Below are positions 1 to 6,946 of a stretch of 30,172 bases of DNA, piece by piece. The notes under the pieces are model-generated. The model was not told the DNA's origin and made no database searches. It saw only the letters and a program-made list of their open reading frames with translations. A program made the position numbers and the translations under genes. The first letter of the stretch is position 1, and every line of letters starts with the position of its first letter. Origin of the DNA: Thiotrichaceae bacterium (GTDB lineage Bacteria; Pseudomonadota; Gammaproteobacteria; Thiotrichales; Thiotrichaceae); the NCBI GenBank assembly GCA_027008885.1, contig JALVDQ010000211.1:1-30172 (forward strand), given 5' to 3'.

Positions 1-453
1 GGCTGTATCAATAACTCGACTCTGATAACCTTTTTGATCTCCAAACCCTCCATCTTTGTTTTGCAACAATAAAAGTTTAGCCACTAGAGCCGTTGCATCC
101 CACCCTGCTTCTACCAAAGCAATAATCTTCCTTGAGAGTATTTCTGTTTTCTCATCACCTTGCATACCTATAAAAGCACGTGCATCAATCACGCCTGGTT
201 GCAATTCCTCACTGAGTAAATGATAAGTACGGAGTACTTCAGCTGTTGACTGAGCAGGAAAGGAAACATCAATTGTATTGGCATACGAGCCGTCGGCATT
301 TACTTGTGTCTCAAGCCAGCTAATGCCATCAGCATAAGCTGTATAAGGAATTAGAAAAGAAAAGAAAAAAAGTAGAAAAGAGAAAAATCGAAGTAAAAAA
401 TAACCTAAAAAACGGGTACTATCGTGATTGTAGCTACGCTTCACTTCTAACAT
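1..453 (-). CDS. Secreted prenyltransferase/squalene-cyclase repeat protein, N-terminal part (runs off the left edge)
   Basis: An open frame of 151 codons runs from an ATG at 453 to the window edge with no stop, so the C-terminal part is missing. The N terminus has a basic stretch followed by a long Phe/Leu-rich hydrophobic segment ending in YTAYADG, a probable signal peptide of about 42 residues. The mature part begins with ISWLETQVNADGSY, and near residue 133 there is LLLLQNKDGGFGD, a typical alpha/alpha-toroid repeat (QxxDGGFG) of the prenyltransferase/squalene-oxidase superfamily. Secreted members usually lack proven cyclase activity and often carry adhesion-like C-terminal domains; whether that holds here cannot be seen. 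AGGA lies 9 bases before the ATG, which supports this start. The family call is fairly safe; the function is unknown. Confidence 0.7.
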   Translation of the reverse strand, partial: MLEVKRSYNHDSTRFLGYFLLRFFSFLLFFFSFLIPYTAYADGISWLETQVNADGSYANTIDVSFPAQSTAEVLRTYHLLSEELQPGVIDARAFIGMQGDEKTEILSRKIIALVEAGWDATALVAKLLLLQNKDGGFGDQKGYQSRVIDTA

Positions 454-892
454 AAAATATAGTCCTAAATGCGGTTATCCATGGATCATTTGATATATAA
501 AATCACTATTAACGGGAAGGGTAATAATATCCCGTTGATTAAGAAGTTTTTATATTGGGTCCCAAAACTAATTCATTAAGATAAAAACTCAATGATTACT
601 CTGATGGACGGTTGCTTTCAAAGGATTAAGTCATAAGTAATCCATATTGCTATTCCCAAAAAGCCCTGATTAAGTTAATTAATTATAAAGACTTAACACA
701 TCTTATATATTTAAGCTATTTATATTACAGTGAATTTAAGTGCAAAACAGGTTATGACCTGCTTAACCGAAGTATTTTGACAGATCTATATCAACCAAAA
801 TGATTAAATTTAACTGCCATTATTTGTTGTAATCAACTATGGTATTTATGGTAACAATGTGCCTGCTCTTCTGGAATATGTTGCACATATTT

Positions 893-924
893 CCCGTATT
901 CCGCGAAGCTTCATACGGGCTACA
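893..924 (-). repeat. REP-like palindrome, CCCGTAT/ATACGGG family, copy 1
   Basis: CCCGTAT (893-899) and ATACGGG (913-919) flank a 13-nt centre containing GAAGCTTC. Read on the minus strand it begins GTAGCCCGTATGAAGC. A second copy in the other orientation lies at 7777-7807, with almost the same centre. In both places a copy of the 30-bp core follows about 12-25 bp to the right. Palindromes of this kind are common in proteobacterial intergenic regions and are often moved by RAYT transposases; none is seen here. Confidence 0.75.
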
Positions 925-944
925 TTAACGCAACGTTACTACGC

Positions 945-974
945 AAAAATATGTAAAAAACAGGGGGGATGGGT
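945..974 (+). repeat. Dispersed 30-bp core, copy 1 (possible pyrF terminator)
   Basis: The sequence is A5, TATGT, A6, C, A, G6, ATGGGT. Four more copies lie at 7715, 7820, 21843 and 21998, all in the same orientation. On the minus strand, downstream of pyrF, it reads as a C-rich block followed by TGTTTTTT. It can pair imperfectly with the preceding GCGGAT (GGAT with ATCC, AAAC with GTTT), so it may end the pyrF operon transcript. The repeat itself is certain; its terminator role is inference. Confidence 0.8.
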
Positions 975-993
975 TTATAAGGTTATCCGCAGT

Positions 994-1698
994 TTATGGA
1001 TTCGGATTTGGTGTCATGTCCTTATTTATCTGCTCAATCACTGCCAGCGGGTTCTTTGCCTGGGTGATTGGGCGTCCGACCACGATATAGCTAACACCAG
1101 CGCGGCAAGCTTCTGCGGGTGTCATTAAACGTTTCTGATCACCTGCGTCTGCGCCTTCTGGACGAATCCCCGGTGTCACCATAAGAAAGTCTTCGCCTAG
1201 CTGTTCGCGCAAATATTGGGCTTCGCGTGCAGAGCAAACAACACCATCCAGACCTGATTTTTGCGTAAGTTGTGCCAGTTGTTTTACCTGTTCTTGCGGA
1301 CTGCTGGATACATTGATACGTTTAAGCTGCTGTGCGTCCATCGAGGTCAAAACGGTGACTGCGATTAACTTTGAGGAGGATGCCGCATCCACTAATGCCT
1401 GTTTTGCGGCTTGCATCATAATATCACCACCACTGGCGTGAACATTCATCATCCAGACGCCCAGACTGGCTGCGCTCCGACATGCTGATGCCACCGTATT
1501 GGGTATATCATGAAATTTCAAATCAAGAAATACGTCATAGCCAAGATCGACCAGTTGACGTACTAAATCAGGACCAGCCGCAACATAAAGTTCAAAACCA
1601 ACTTTAAGTTTACAGTTTGCTGGCGACAACTGCTTTACAAAATCCAAAGCTTGCTGTTTGGTTGAAAAATCCAATGCAATGATTAATTTACTAGACAT
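994..1698 (-). CDS. pyrF: Orotidine 5'-phosphate decarboxylase
   Basis: This enzyme converts OMP to UMP in the last step of pyrimidine synthesis. The 234-residue length is normal. The catalytic D-x-K-x-x-D array is present as DLKFHD (D59, K61, D64), followed by IPNTV. Phosphate and base contacts are seen as VTPGIRP (174-180) and VVGRPIT (206-212). The N terminus, KLIIALDF, is typical of the bacterial single-domain barrel. It is the last gene of the rpsA-ihfB-lapB-pyrF run, 15 bp after lapB, so it is probably cotranscribed with lapB; the lapB-pyrF pairing is widespread in gammaproteobacteria. The start ATG directly precedes the conserved first strand. Confidence 0.97.
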   Translation of the reverse strand: MSSKLIIALDFSTKQQALDFVKQLSPANCKLKVGFELYVAAGPDLVRQLVDLGYDVFLDLKFHDIPNTVASACRSAASLGVWMMNVHASGGDIMMQAAKQALVDAASSSKLIAVTVLTSMDAQQLKRINVSSSPQEQVKQLAQLTQKSGLDGVVCSAREAQYLREQLGEDFLMVTPGIRPEGADAGDQKRLMTPAEACRAGVSYIVVGRPITQAKNPLAVIEQINKDMTPNPNP

Positions 1699-1713
1699 TT
1701 TTATTCTGAATCC

Positions 1714-2904
1714 TTATGTATGATCTATCGTATCCCAATGATGGCAAGCAGGGCAACGCCACAGAAAGTCATGCATTTTGTAGCCACAATGCATACAACG
1801 AAAGGCAGGCAAACCCTGCAAATAGTTTTTTAATGCCCTGCTAATTAATTCAAGGTATTTACAGGAATCTTTGCTATCTATTTCTTTTATTATGTATTCT
1901 GAGGATTTGTAAATTGATTCTACTGACATTTTTTCAGTCGATAATTCAGTCTCAACAAGTTTATTGAGTTCGGTGCTGATCAAATTATTGTTTACTGCCA
2001 GGCGGATAATATGTTCAAAAACAGTGGCATTCCTGTTTTTCCTGTAAAGTTTGATTAATGTATTCAGAAGTGATTCAAGCCCTTGAACTTTTTTTGCCGA
2101 ATCTTCAAGTTTGGGAAAAAGCATGCTTAAAAGACGGCTATCCTGCTTTATTGCACCAAGATAGCTATCCTGAGCCTGTAAAAATTTTTTCTGGTGATAG
2201 GCTATATCGCCAACTAAAGACATCAGGCGGGTTGATTTTTTATATGCCTTGCGGGCTTCTCCCAAATATTGATCGACCTGGTGAAGCTTGCCTTGCTGTA
2301 ATGCCTCGTCTGCCAACTCACAATAATAATGTGATATGAGTGCTTTTTCGTTAAATTTATTTTGTGTGGCTTTCCTGTCTAAATATTTACTAAAACAGGT
2401 GGTTGTTTCAATTGCTTTTTCCCATTCCCTGGTTTGTTCGTAGATTGTTCGCAAAGAACTGCAAACAAGACTTTTTGATATATTTTTGCTCAAGTTGTTA
2501 TCCTTGAGTAGTTCCTGAAAAACACTTTCGGCTCTATCCAGCATACCTGCCGCAAAGAAATCAAGACCCAGGGAAAACATTGCCTTATGCTTTTGTTCCT
2601 GCCTGAGATTGGGTCTTGCAATGAGGTTTTGATGGACACGCAAAGCCCTGTCTACCTCTCCCCTGTTGCGAAACAAGTTACCGAGCAACTGATATGTTTC
2701 AGCGGTATATTCATCAATATCAGGGTAGTTTAAAAAAACCTCAAGTGCTTTATCAGGTTCTTCATTTAACAGATAGTTGACGCCTTTAACAAAATGACCT
2801 GAAAGCTCACGTTGTTTTTTCTGGTTATTGTTAAATTTGTTGCGAGCTGCCTTCCAGCCTGAATAGAAGGCAAGCGGAAGAAGTAAAAACAGGATTTCTA
2901 CCAT
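1714..2904 (-). CDS. lapB: LapB (YciM): lipopolysaccharide assembly TPR protein
   Basis: LapB is an inner-membrane-anchored regulator that, in E. coli, presents LpxC to the FtsH protease and so limits lipid A synthesis. Here residues 1-16 form one hydrophobic anchor, followed by a long helical region with TPR-like pairs (roughly residues 35-330). The C terminus is a rubredoxin-type metal site with C370, C373, C384 and C387 (CMHCGYKM ... CPACHHWD). The 396-residue length is close to the 389 of E. coli. It lies 52 bp after ihfB and 15 bp before pyrF. The usual small partner gene lapA, normally just upstream, is absent. The middle region (about 290-350) is Lys/Glu/Ser-rich and less conserved-looking, but the architecture is complete. 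Confidence 0.93.
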   Translation of the reverse strand: MVEILFLLLPLAFYSGWKAARNKFNNNQKKQRELSGHFVKGVNYLLNEEPDKALEVFLNYPDIDEYTAETYQLLGNLFRNRGEVDRALRVHQNLIARPNLRQEQKHKAMFSLGLDFFAAGMLDRAESVFQELLKDNNLSKNISKSLVCSSLRTIYEQTREWEKAIETTTCFSKYLDRKATQNKFNEKALISHYYCELADEALQQGKLHQVDQYLGEARKAYKKSTRLMSLVGDIAYHQKKFLQAQDSYLGAIKQDSRLLSMLFPKLEDSAKKVQGLESLLNTLIKLYRKNRNATVFEHIIRLAVNNNLISTELNKLVETELSTEKMSVESIYKSSEYIIKEIDSKDSCKYLELISRALKNYLQGLPAFRCMHCGYKMHDFLWRCPACHHWDTIDHT

Positions 2905-2956
2905 TTAGTTTATCTGGATAAAAGCGGCAAGCGTAGTCAAGTATGCTATAAAGAAA

Positions 2957-3262
2957 TCAATCCTGTATCGGATATCGTTCTTTTGATGCATCCACGCGCT
3001 CTCTTAACTCTTTTCCTGGCTTGAAATGAGGAACATATTTTGCAGCGAGATGAACTGTTTCGCCTGTCTTGGGATTTCGTCCGCTACGGGCTGCACGATG
3101 ATGCAGTGAAAAGCTGCCAAACCCGCGTATCTCAATTCTCTCTCCTGTTGCCAGAGCTTCACTCATTTGTTCAAGCAATATTTTGACTGATAGTTCAATG
3201 TCTTTATTGCTCAAATGGCTTTGTTTTCGTGAAAGAACATTAATTATTTCAGATTTAGTCAT
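2957..3262 (-). CDS. ihfB: Integration host factor subunit beta
   Basis: This is a sequence-specific DNA-bending protein that acts as a heterodimer with IhfA. The 101-residue chain starts [10 protein letters not shown] and carries the HU/IHF signature [20 protein letters not shown], with the intercalating proline at P64 in the RNPKTGE loop. The [10 protein letters not shown] segment fits the beta subunit, and the position directly downstream of rpsA settles IhfB rather than HU. A terminator-like hairpin sits in the 158-bp gap after rpsA, so ihfB may be expressed partly by readthrough and partly from its own promoter. Confidence 0.95.
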   Translation of the reverse strand: MTKSEIINVLSRKQSHLSNKDIELSVKILLEQMSEALATGERIEIRGFGSFSLHHRAARSGRNPKTGETVHLAAKYVPHFKPGKELRERVDASKERYPIQD

Positions 3263-3358
3263 ACCTTCTCTCCCTGAATATCCGTACGGTCATAAGATTC
3301 TACCTTTATTTACCTAGAAATAATAGTATAGTAATTCGAATAAACAACTGAAAACAAT

Positions 3359-3395
3359 AAAAAAAGCCAGAAACATCCCAATTTCCGGCTTTTTC
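3359..3395 (-). terminator. Intrinsic terminator after rpsA
   Basis: On the minus strand AAAAGCCGGAAA, an 8-base loop and TTTCTGGCTTTT form a strong hairpin (one G-T pair) running into a T7 tract at 3359-3365. It lies about 25 bp after the rpsA stop and before ihfB, so it should end or attenuate the rpsA message. Confidence 0.85.
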
Positions 3396-3420
3396 TGTAC
3401 TAAAAAACAGCAGATGTTAA

Positions 3421-5085
3421 TTATTTCTCAAGCTGTTCCTTGAAAATATCACCCAATGTTCCTGTACTTGGGGTATTACTGCTGTATTCTTTTAATACTT
3501 CCGCTTCTTCTGCATAATCTTTTGCTTTAATAGAAAGATTAATCGAGCGTGTCTTACGGTCAACGCCCATAAACTTGGCTTCAATTTCATCACCAACGTT
3601 CAGGACAGTGCTTGCATCTTCAACACGATCTCGTGAGATTTCAGAAGCGCGCAAAATGCCTTCGATATTATCACCAAGATCAACTTTTGCCATCTTCGGT
3701 GAAACTTCTGTTATCTTGCCTTTGACAATGCTTCCTTTTTCATTTGCCGCGATAAAGAGTGAAAACGGATCCTGGTTAAGTTGCTTGATACCCAGGGAAA
3801 TACGCTCGCGCTCAGGGTCAACTGCAAGGATAACTGCTTCAACTTCATCACCTTTCTTGAAGTCACGAACAGCTTCTTCTCCTGGAACATTCCAGGAAAT
3901 ATCAGACAGATGTACCAGACCATCAATACCACCTTCAAGCCCGATAAAGATACCAAAGTCGGTAATTGACTTAATCACACCCTTAACCTGATCGCCTTTT
4001 GCTGCTGATTTTGCAAACTCATCCCAGGGGTTTGGCTTGCATTGTTTCATGCCAAGTGAAATTCGACGCCGGTCGGCATCAATCTCAAGTATCATGACTT
4101 CTACTTCTTCACCCAGAGTGACTACTTTGGCAGGATTAACATTCTTGTTGGTCCAGTCCATTTCAGATACATGAACCAGTCCTTCAACACCGTCTTCGAT
4201 TTCGACAAAACAGCCGTAATCAGTGAGGTTACTGACTTTTCCGAAGAGGCGCGTATTAACAGGATAACGACGTACAAGATCCTGCCATGGATCATCACCC
4301 AGTTGTTTAAGTCCAAGCGATACACGGCTCTTTTCCTTATCAAATTTAAGAACCATGACGTCGATTTCAGCTCCAATTTCAAGCACTTCTGATGGATGCT
4401 TAACACGCTTCCATGCCATGTCCGTGATATGCAGCAGACCGTCAATTCCACCAAGATCAATAAAGGCACCGTAATCAGTAAGGTTCTTTACAACACCCTT
4501 GATCTGCTTGCCTTCTTCAATACTTTCAAGCAATGCTTCACGCTCAACGCTGTATTCATCTTCAACAACTGCGCGACGAGAGACAACAACATTGTTACGT
4601 TTCTGATCCAGTTTAATCAGCTTAAATTCAAGCTCTTTTCCTTCCAGATATGCGGTATCACGCACTGGGCGTACATCAACCAGTGAACCTGGCAGGAAGG
4701 CACGAATATCGCCAAGCTCTACGGTGAAGCCACCTTTGACCTTGCCAGTAATCACGCCTGTAATAATTTCGTCATTATCCAGTGCTTCCTGAAGAATTTC
4801 CCATGCACGCAGGCGACGAGCCTTTTCACGGGACAATTTGGTTTCACCAAATCCATCTTCTACACTTTCCAGTGCAACTTCGATTACATCGCCAACTTTG
4901 GCAACAATCTCACCTGCTTCATTTTTAAATTGTTCGGCTGGAATAACCCCTTCAGATTTAAGCCCAGCACTTACAGTTACAAAATCAGGAGTAACATCTA
5001 CTATAGTCGCACTAATAAGAGAACCCGGGTTCATCTCAATATAAGTTAGACTTTCTTCAAATAACTCCGCAAAACTTTCACTCAT
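3421..5085 (-). CDS. rpsA: 30S ribosomal protein S1
   Basis: S1 is the large ribosomal RNA-binding protein that helps mRNAs dock for initiation. The 554-residue chain (E. coli 557) shows six S1/OB-fold units, beginning near residues 21, 105, 192, 277, 364 and 451. The repeated signatures are clear: [27 protein letters not shown] in unit 3, [16 protein letters not shown] in unit 4, [16 protein letters not shown] in unit 5. The linkers repeat RxISLGxKQ. The N terminus, [13 protein letters not shown], matches the ribosome-docking segment. It lies between cmk and ihfB, the standard gammaproteobacterial order. In E. coli S1 represses its own translation; the long AT-rich leader here (5086-5257) is compatible with that but not proof. 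Confidence 0.98.
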   Translation of the reverse strand: MSESFAELFEESLTYIEMNPGSLISATIVDVTPDFVTVSAGLKSEGVIPAEQFKNEAGEIVAKVGDVIEVALESVEDGFGETKLSREKARRLRAWEILQEALDNDEIITGVITGKVKGGFTVELGDIRAFLPGSLVDVRPVRDTAYLEGKELEFKLIKLDQKRNNVVVSRRAVVEDEYSVEREALLESIEEGKQIKGVVKNLTDYGAFIDLGGIDGLLHITDMAWKRVKHPSEVLEIGAEIDVMVLKFDKEKSRVSLGLKQLGDDPWQDLVRRYPVNTRLFGKVSNLTDYGCFVEIEDGVEGLVHVSEMDWTNKNVNPAKVVTLGEEVEVMILEIDADRRRISLGMKQCKPNPWDEFAKSAAKGDQVKGVIKSITDFGIFIGLEGGIDGLVHLSDISWNVPGEEAVRDFKKGDEVEAVILAVDPERERISLGIKQLNQDPFSLFIAANEKGSIVKGKITEVSPKMAKVDLGDNIEGILRASEISRDRVEDASTVLNVGDEIEAKFMGVDRKTRSINLSIKAKDYAEEAEVLKEYSSNTPSTGTLGDIFKEQLEK

Positions 5086-5207
5086 GGTATTAAAACCTAT
5101 TTCAATATAACGTCGATAAACCCATATCAGACGGTCAAATTAAACAGATCACCTAAAGACAACCAGGATATTCATTATTTGTTGCCGGGCTTTTAAATGA
5201 ACTGTTA

Positions 5208-5262
5208 AAAAATAATATTTTTGGGTAGTGGCTTTATCCGTTGATTTGCTACGCTCACTACC
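5208..5262 (-). terminator. Possible terminator or attenuator between cmk and rpsA
   Basis: On the minus strand GGTAGTG (5262-5256, overlapping the cmk stop) can pair with CACTACC (5230-5224), with AT-rich sequence containing T5 and T6 runs following. The loop is 25 nt and the stem only 7 bp, so the case is moderate. It could reduce readthrough from cmk into rpsA or form part of the rpsA leader. Confidence 0.4.
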
Positions 5263-5950
5263 GTTTTTGATACGCTTCCAGAACTCTGTTGACCACTTCA
5301 TCAATGCTTAATTCACTTGTATCAATGATTATGGCATCGTCAGCAGGAACAAGCGGTGCGTCTTTTCTTTGCATATCACGCGCATCACGCTCTTCTATAT
5401 CACGAATCAAGCCGCGCAGATTAGCACTAATGCCCCTTTCTTTCAACTGATTAAGTCGTCGTTCCCCTCTTATTTCTGCACTCGCCGTTAAAAAGATTTT
5501 AAGTTGTGCCTCAGGAAACACAACTGTACCCATGTCGCGCCCGTCAGCAACCAGACCAGGAGCCTTGAGAAATTGTCGCTGGCGCTCTAGTAATGCTTGC
5601 CGTACAGACTGGAAAGCTGCTACCCGGGAAGCCGTATTACCACATTGCTCTGAACGAATTGCCTCTGTGACATCCTTGCCTTCGAGCAGTATATCAATGC
5701 CCTGCTCTTCGTTTGGAGTAAAAATAACATCCAGGTTTTTTGCAAGCTCATAAAGTCTGGCTTCTGCGTCAGAAGTCTCCAGAGCAATTTTTCTCTCTAA
5801 TGCGGCAAAAGCGACCAGCCGATATAAAGCACCGCTATCAAGAATATGCCAGCCAAGCTCTTCTGCAACTCGCTGTGATATTGTTCCTTTTCCTGAGCCT
5901 GCAGGACCGTCTATCGTGATTACAGGAAAAGTTTTATCTGTGTTGCTCAC
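5258..5950 (-). CDS. cmk: (d)CMP kinase
   Basis: Cytidylate kinase phosphorylates CMP and dCMP using ATP. The P-loop GPAGSGKGT is at residues 15-23 after the strand PVITID. Further family features are the HILDSGALYRLVA segment, the VADGRDMGTVVFPEA substrate motif and the ERDARDMQRKDAPL lid region. At 230 residues it is a normal-length bacterial Cmk. It heads the cmk-rpsA-ihfB block, 172 bp before rpsA. The start ATG is the first one and precedes the P-loop strand by about 9 residues. Confidence 0.97.
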   Translation of the reverse strand: MSNTDKTFPVITIDGPAGSGKGTISQRVAEELGWHILDSGALYRLVAFAALERKIALETSDAEARLYELAKNLDVIFTPNEEQGIDILLEGKDVTEAIRSEQCGNTASRVAAFQSVRQALLERQRQFLKAPGLVADGRDMGTVVFPEAQLKIFLTASAEIRGERRLNQLKERGISANLRGLIRDIEERDARDMQRKDAPLVPADDAIIIDTSELSIDEVVNRVLEAYQKR

Positions 5951-5997
5951 TGATTCTCTCTTTTAAATTTATAAACAATGCTTATTATGCCTATTTC

Positions 5998-6030
5998 TTG
6001 ACAAAACGCACAAAAACTTCTATCTATATT
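5998..6030 (+). promoter_or_regulatory. Sigma70-type promoter for the Gly/Tyr-rich exported protein
   Basis: A perfect -35 box TTGACA is at 5998-6003. Candidate -10 boxes are TATCTA (6021-6026, 17-bp spacing) or TATATT (6025-6030, 21-bp spacing). Transcription would start near 6033-6038 and pass through the palindrome at 6041-6061, leaving a leader of about 65 nt before the ATG at 6102. Confidence 0.6.
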
Positions 6031-6061
6031 AGTATATTCTCATATTCTATATTAGAATATG
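6025..6061. promoter_or_regulatory. AT-rich operator-like palindrome and direct repeats
   Basis: CATATTCTA (6041-6049) and TAGAATATG (6053-6061) are a perfect 9-bp inverted repeat around TAT. In addition TATATTAGTATAT (6025-6037) and TATATTAGAATAT (6048-6060) are near-identical direct repeats 23 bp apart. They overlap the promoter start region, as expected for a repressor site. AT-rich palindromes of this style are used by ArsR-family and some other small winged-helix repressors, but no regulator can be assigned from this window. Confidence 0.55.
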
Positions 6062-6101
6062 TACTACAACATAAACATTTAACCGATAGGAGAATACGAC
6101 A

Positions 6102-6473
6102 ATGAAAAAACTTATGATAGTTCTTGCTCTTGCAATGGCTTCGTTATCAATAACAACAACTGCACAAGCGAACTGGTTTGGAAGCAATAATGGCGAATGG
6201 AAAATGGGACCTTACGGACCCTACTGGGATGAAAGTGACTGGCCTGAGTGGACTCCAATGTACTGGATGGAAGAGTTTATGGATGAGTGGGATGACGATG
6301 ATGACAACTGGAATTTTGGTGGCGGCTATGGCGGCTATGGAGCTCCTTATGGTGGTTATAATATGGCTCCTTATGGTTATGGAATGCCTCCTTACGGCTA
6401 TATGCCTCCCGCAGGTGGATATAATTATCCGGTTCCACCAGCACCTGTTGCTCCAACAGTACCCGCACAATAA
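6102..6473 (+). CDS. Exported Gly/Tyr/Trp/Pro-rich protein, sulfur-globule-protein-like
   Basis: This 123-residue protein has a clear signal peptide (MKKLMIVLALAMASLS... cut after TTAQA or AQAN). The mature chain begins with WFGSNNGEWKMGPYGPYW, then a Trp/Met/acidic segment (about 46-72: WPEWTPMYWMEEFMDEW followed by a run of five Asp). Next comes a glycine/tyrosine stretch (about 73-110, GGYGGYGAPYGGY) and a Pro/Ala/Val tail. This composition and size fit the small structural proteins of bacterial sulfur globule envelopes, which are exported, low in charge and rich in Gly, aromatic residues and Pro. No enzyme motif is seen. It could instead be another kind of periplasmic or surface structural protein. 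AGGAG lies 8 bases before the ATG. A strong promoter with a palindrome precedes it and a 17-bp hairpin follows the stop, which points to a monocistronic, regulated, probably abundant message. Confidence 0.7.
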   Translation: MKKLMIVLALAMASLSITTTAQANWFGSNNGEWKMGPYGPYWDESDWPEWTPMYWMEEFMDEWDDDDDNWNFGGGYGGYGAPYGGYNMAPYGYGMPPYGYMPPAGGYNYPVPPAPVAPTVPAQ

Positions 6474-6504
6474 TAATCAATAATCCACATATTTCATCGA
6501 ATCA

Positions 6505-6544
6505 GAACGGCACAATGAAACTGGCAGGTTTCATTGTGCCGTTC
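6505..6544. terminator. Perfect 17-bp hairpin after the Gly/Tyr-rich gene
   Basis: GAACGGCACAATGAAAC (6505-6521) and its exact complement (6528-6544) are separated by the loop TGGCAG. It starts 32 bp after the stop codon. There is only a weak T-rich tail (CTTATAT), so it may act as a terminator or as a 3' stabiliser of the upstream mRNA. Confidence 0.7.
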
Positions 6545-6623
6545 CTTATATCTGAGTCCATAACTTCCAGTAAAGCCGTGGATTGTTATGTTATAATGCA
6601 AGTTTCGGAGTTCAAATCGATAG

Positions 6624-6805
6624 TTATGCAGAGGAACACAGAGATATTCGCAGAGAACCGCAGAGATTATAAAGAAGGAAAACAATTTACACCTGTTTGC
6701 ACACCTCTTCGTTTGCACACCTCTTCGTTTGCACACTTTGTTTGATACTTTTTATAATGTTAACTCCGTGGTTCTCTGCAAAAAACTCTGCGGCTCTCTG
6801 CGTTA
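6624..6805. repeat. MITE-like element with ~50-bp CAGAG-type terminal inverted repeats
   Basis: The left end (from 6624) is built of GCAGAGGAACACAGAG, then GCAGAGAACCGCAGAG, then ATTATAAA. The right end read backwards from 6805 gives GCAGAGAGCCGCAGAG, then GCAGAGAACCACGGAG, then ATTATAAA. The two arms therefore match along about 50 bp. The centre holds a 16-bp tandem repeat (next entry). Repeats made of nested CAGAG/CTCTG units are known from many genomes. No transposase lies nearby. Confidence 0.7.
6695..6736 (+). repeat. 16-bp tandem repeat, 2.6 copies
   Basis: GTTTGCACACCTCTTC occurs twice in full (6695-6710, 6711-6726), followed by a partial copy GTTTGCACAC (6727-6736). It sits in the centre of the MITE-like element. 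Confidence 0.85.
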
Positions 6806-6858
6806 CTTAAACTGAATGACCGGAATCAGTGTTTCTATGCTGTTTCTGAACACCGAAA

Positions 6859-6880
6859 CTTTAGTTATTCTTTAGTTATT
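6859..6880 (+). repeat. 11-bp direct tandem repeat upstream of the W-x-M-P protein
   Basis: CTTTAGTTATT occurs twice without a gap (6859-6869 and 6870-6880), 67 bp before the ATG. It may be a regulator site or chance; no clear -35/-10 pair can be fixed around it. Confidence 0.5.
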
Positions 6881-6946
6881 AATGAAAGTGACTACTCAGT
6901 GTAATCCGTAAATGAAAACAACCAATACAACCGCAAGGAAACAATT

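Larger units (their letters stand above)
454..993. other. 540 bp AT-rich intergenic region
   Basis: No credible gene is seen. It contains a 7-bp inverted repeat, AACGGGA at 511-517 and TCCCGTT at 530-536 with a 12-nt loop, upstream of the secreted repeat protein. It also holds a REP-like palindrome at 893-919 and the first copy of a dispersed 30-bp core at 945-974. The rest is AT-rich and featureless by eye. Confidence 0.6.

Noticed and set aside
859..1128. Plus-strand 89-codon frame
   Set aside because: It is made of the REP palindrome, the 30-bp core and the antisense of pyrF, with no ribosome-binding site or family resemblance.
3575..3991. Plus-strand 138-codon frame inside rpsA
   Set aside because: Antisense of a strongly conserved gene; Ser/Ile-rich composition of a shadow frame.
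6147..6483. Overlapping frames in the Gly/Tyr-rich gene (107, 101 and 67 codons)
   Set aside because: Low-complexity DNA leaves several frames open. Only the 6102-6473 frame has a signal peptide and a good ribosome-binding site.
6695..6736. 16-bp tandem repeat considered as a CRISPR array
   Set aside because: Units are directly adjacent, with no spacers, only 2.6 copies and no cas genes.
6494..6745. Small frames on both strands over the MITE-like element
   Set aside because: They translate the hairpin and the CAGAG inverted repeats; no start signals or protein-like composition.
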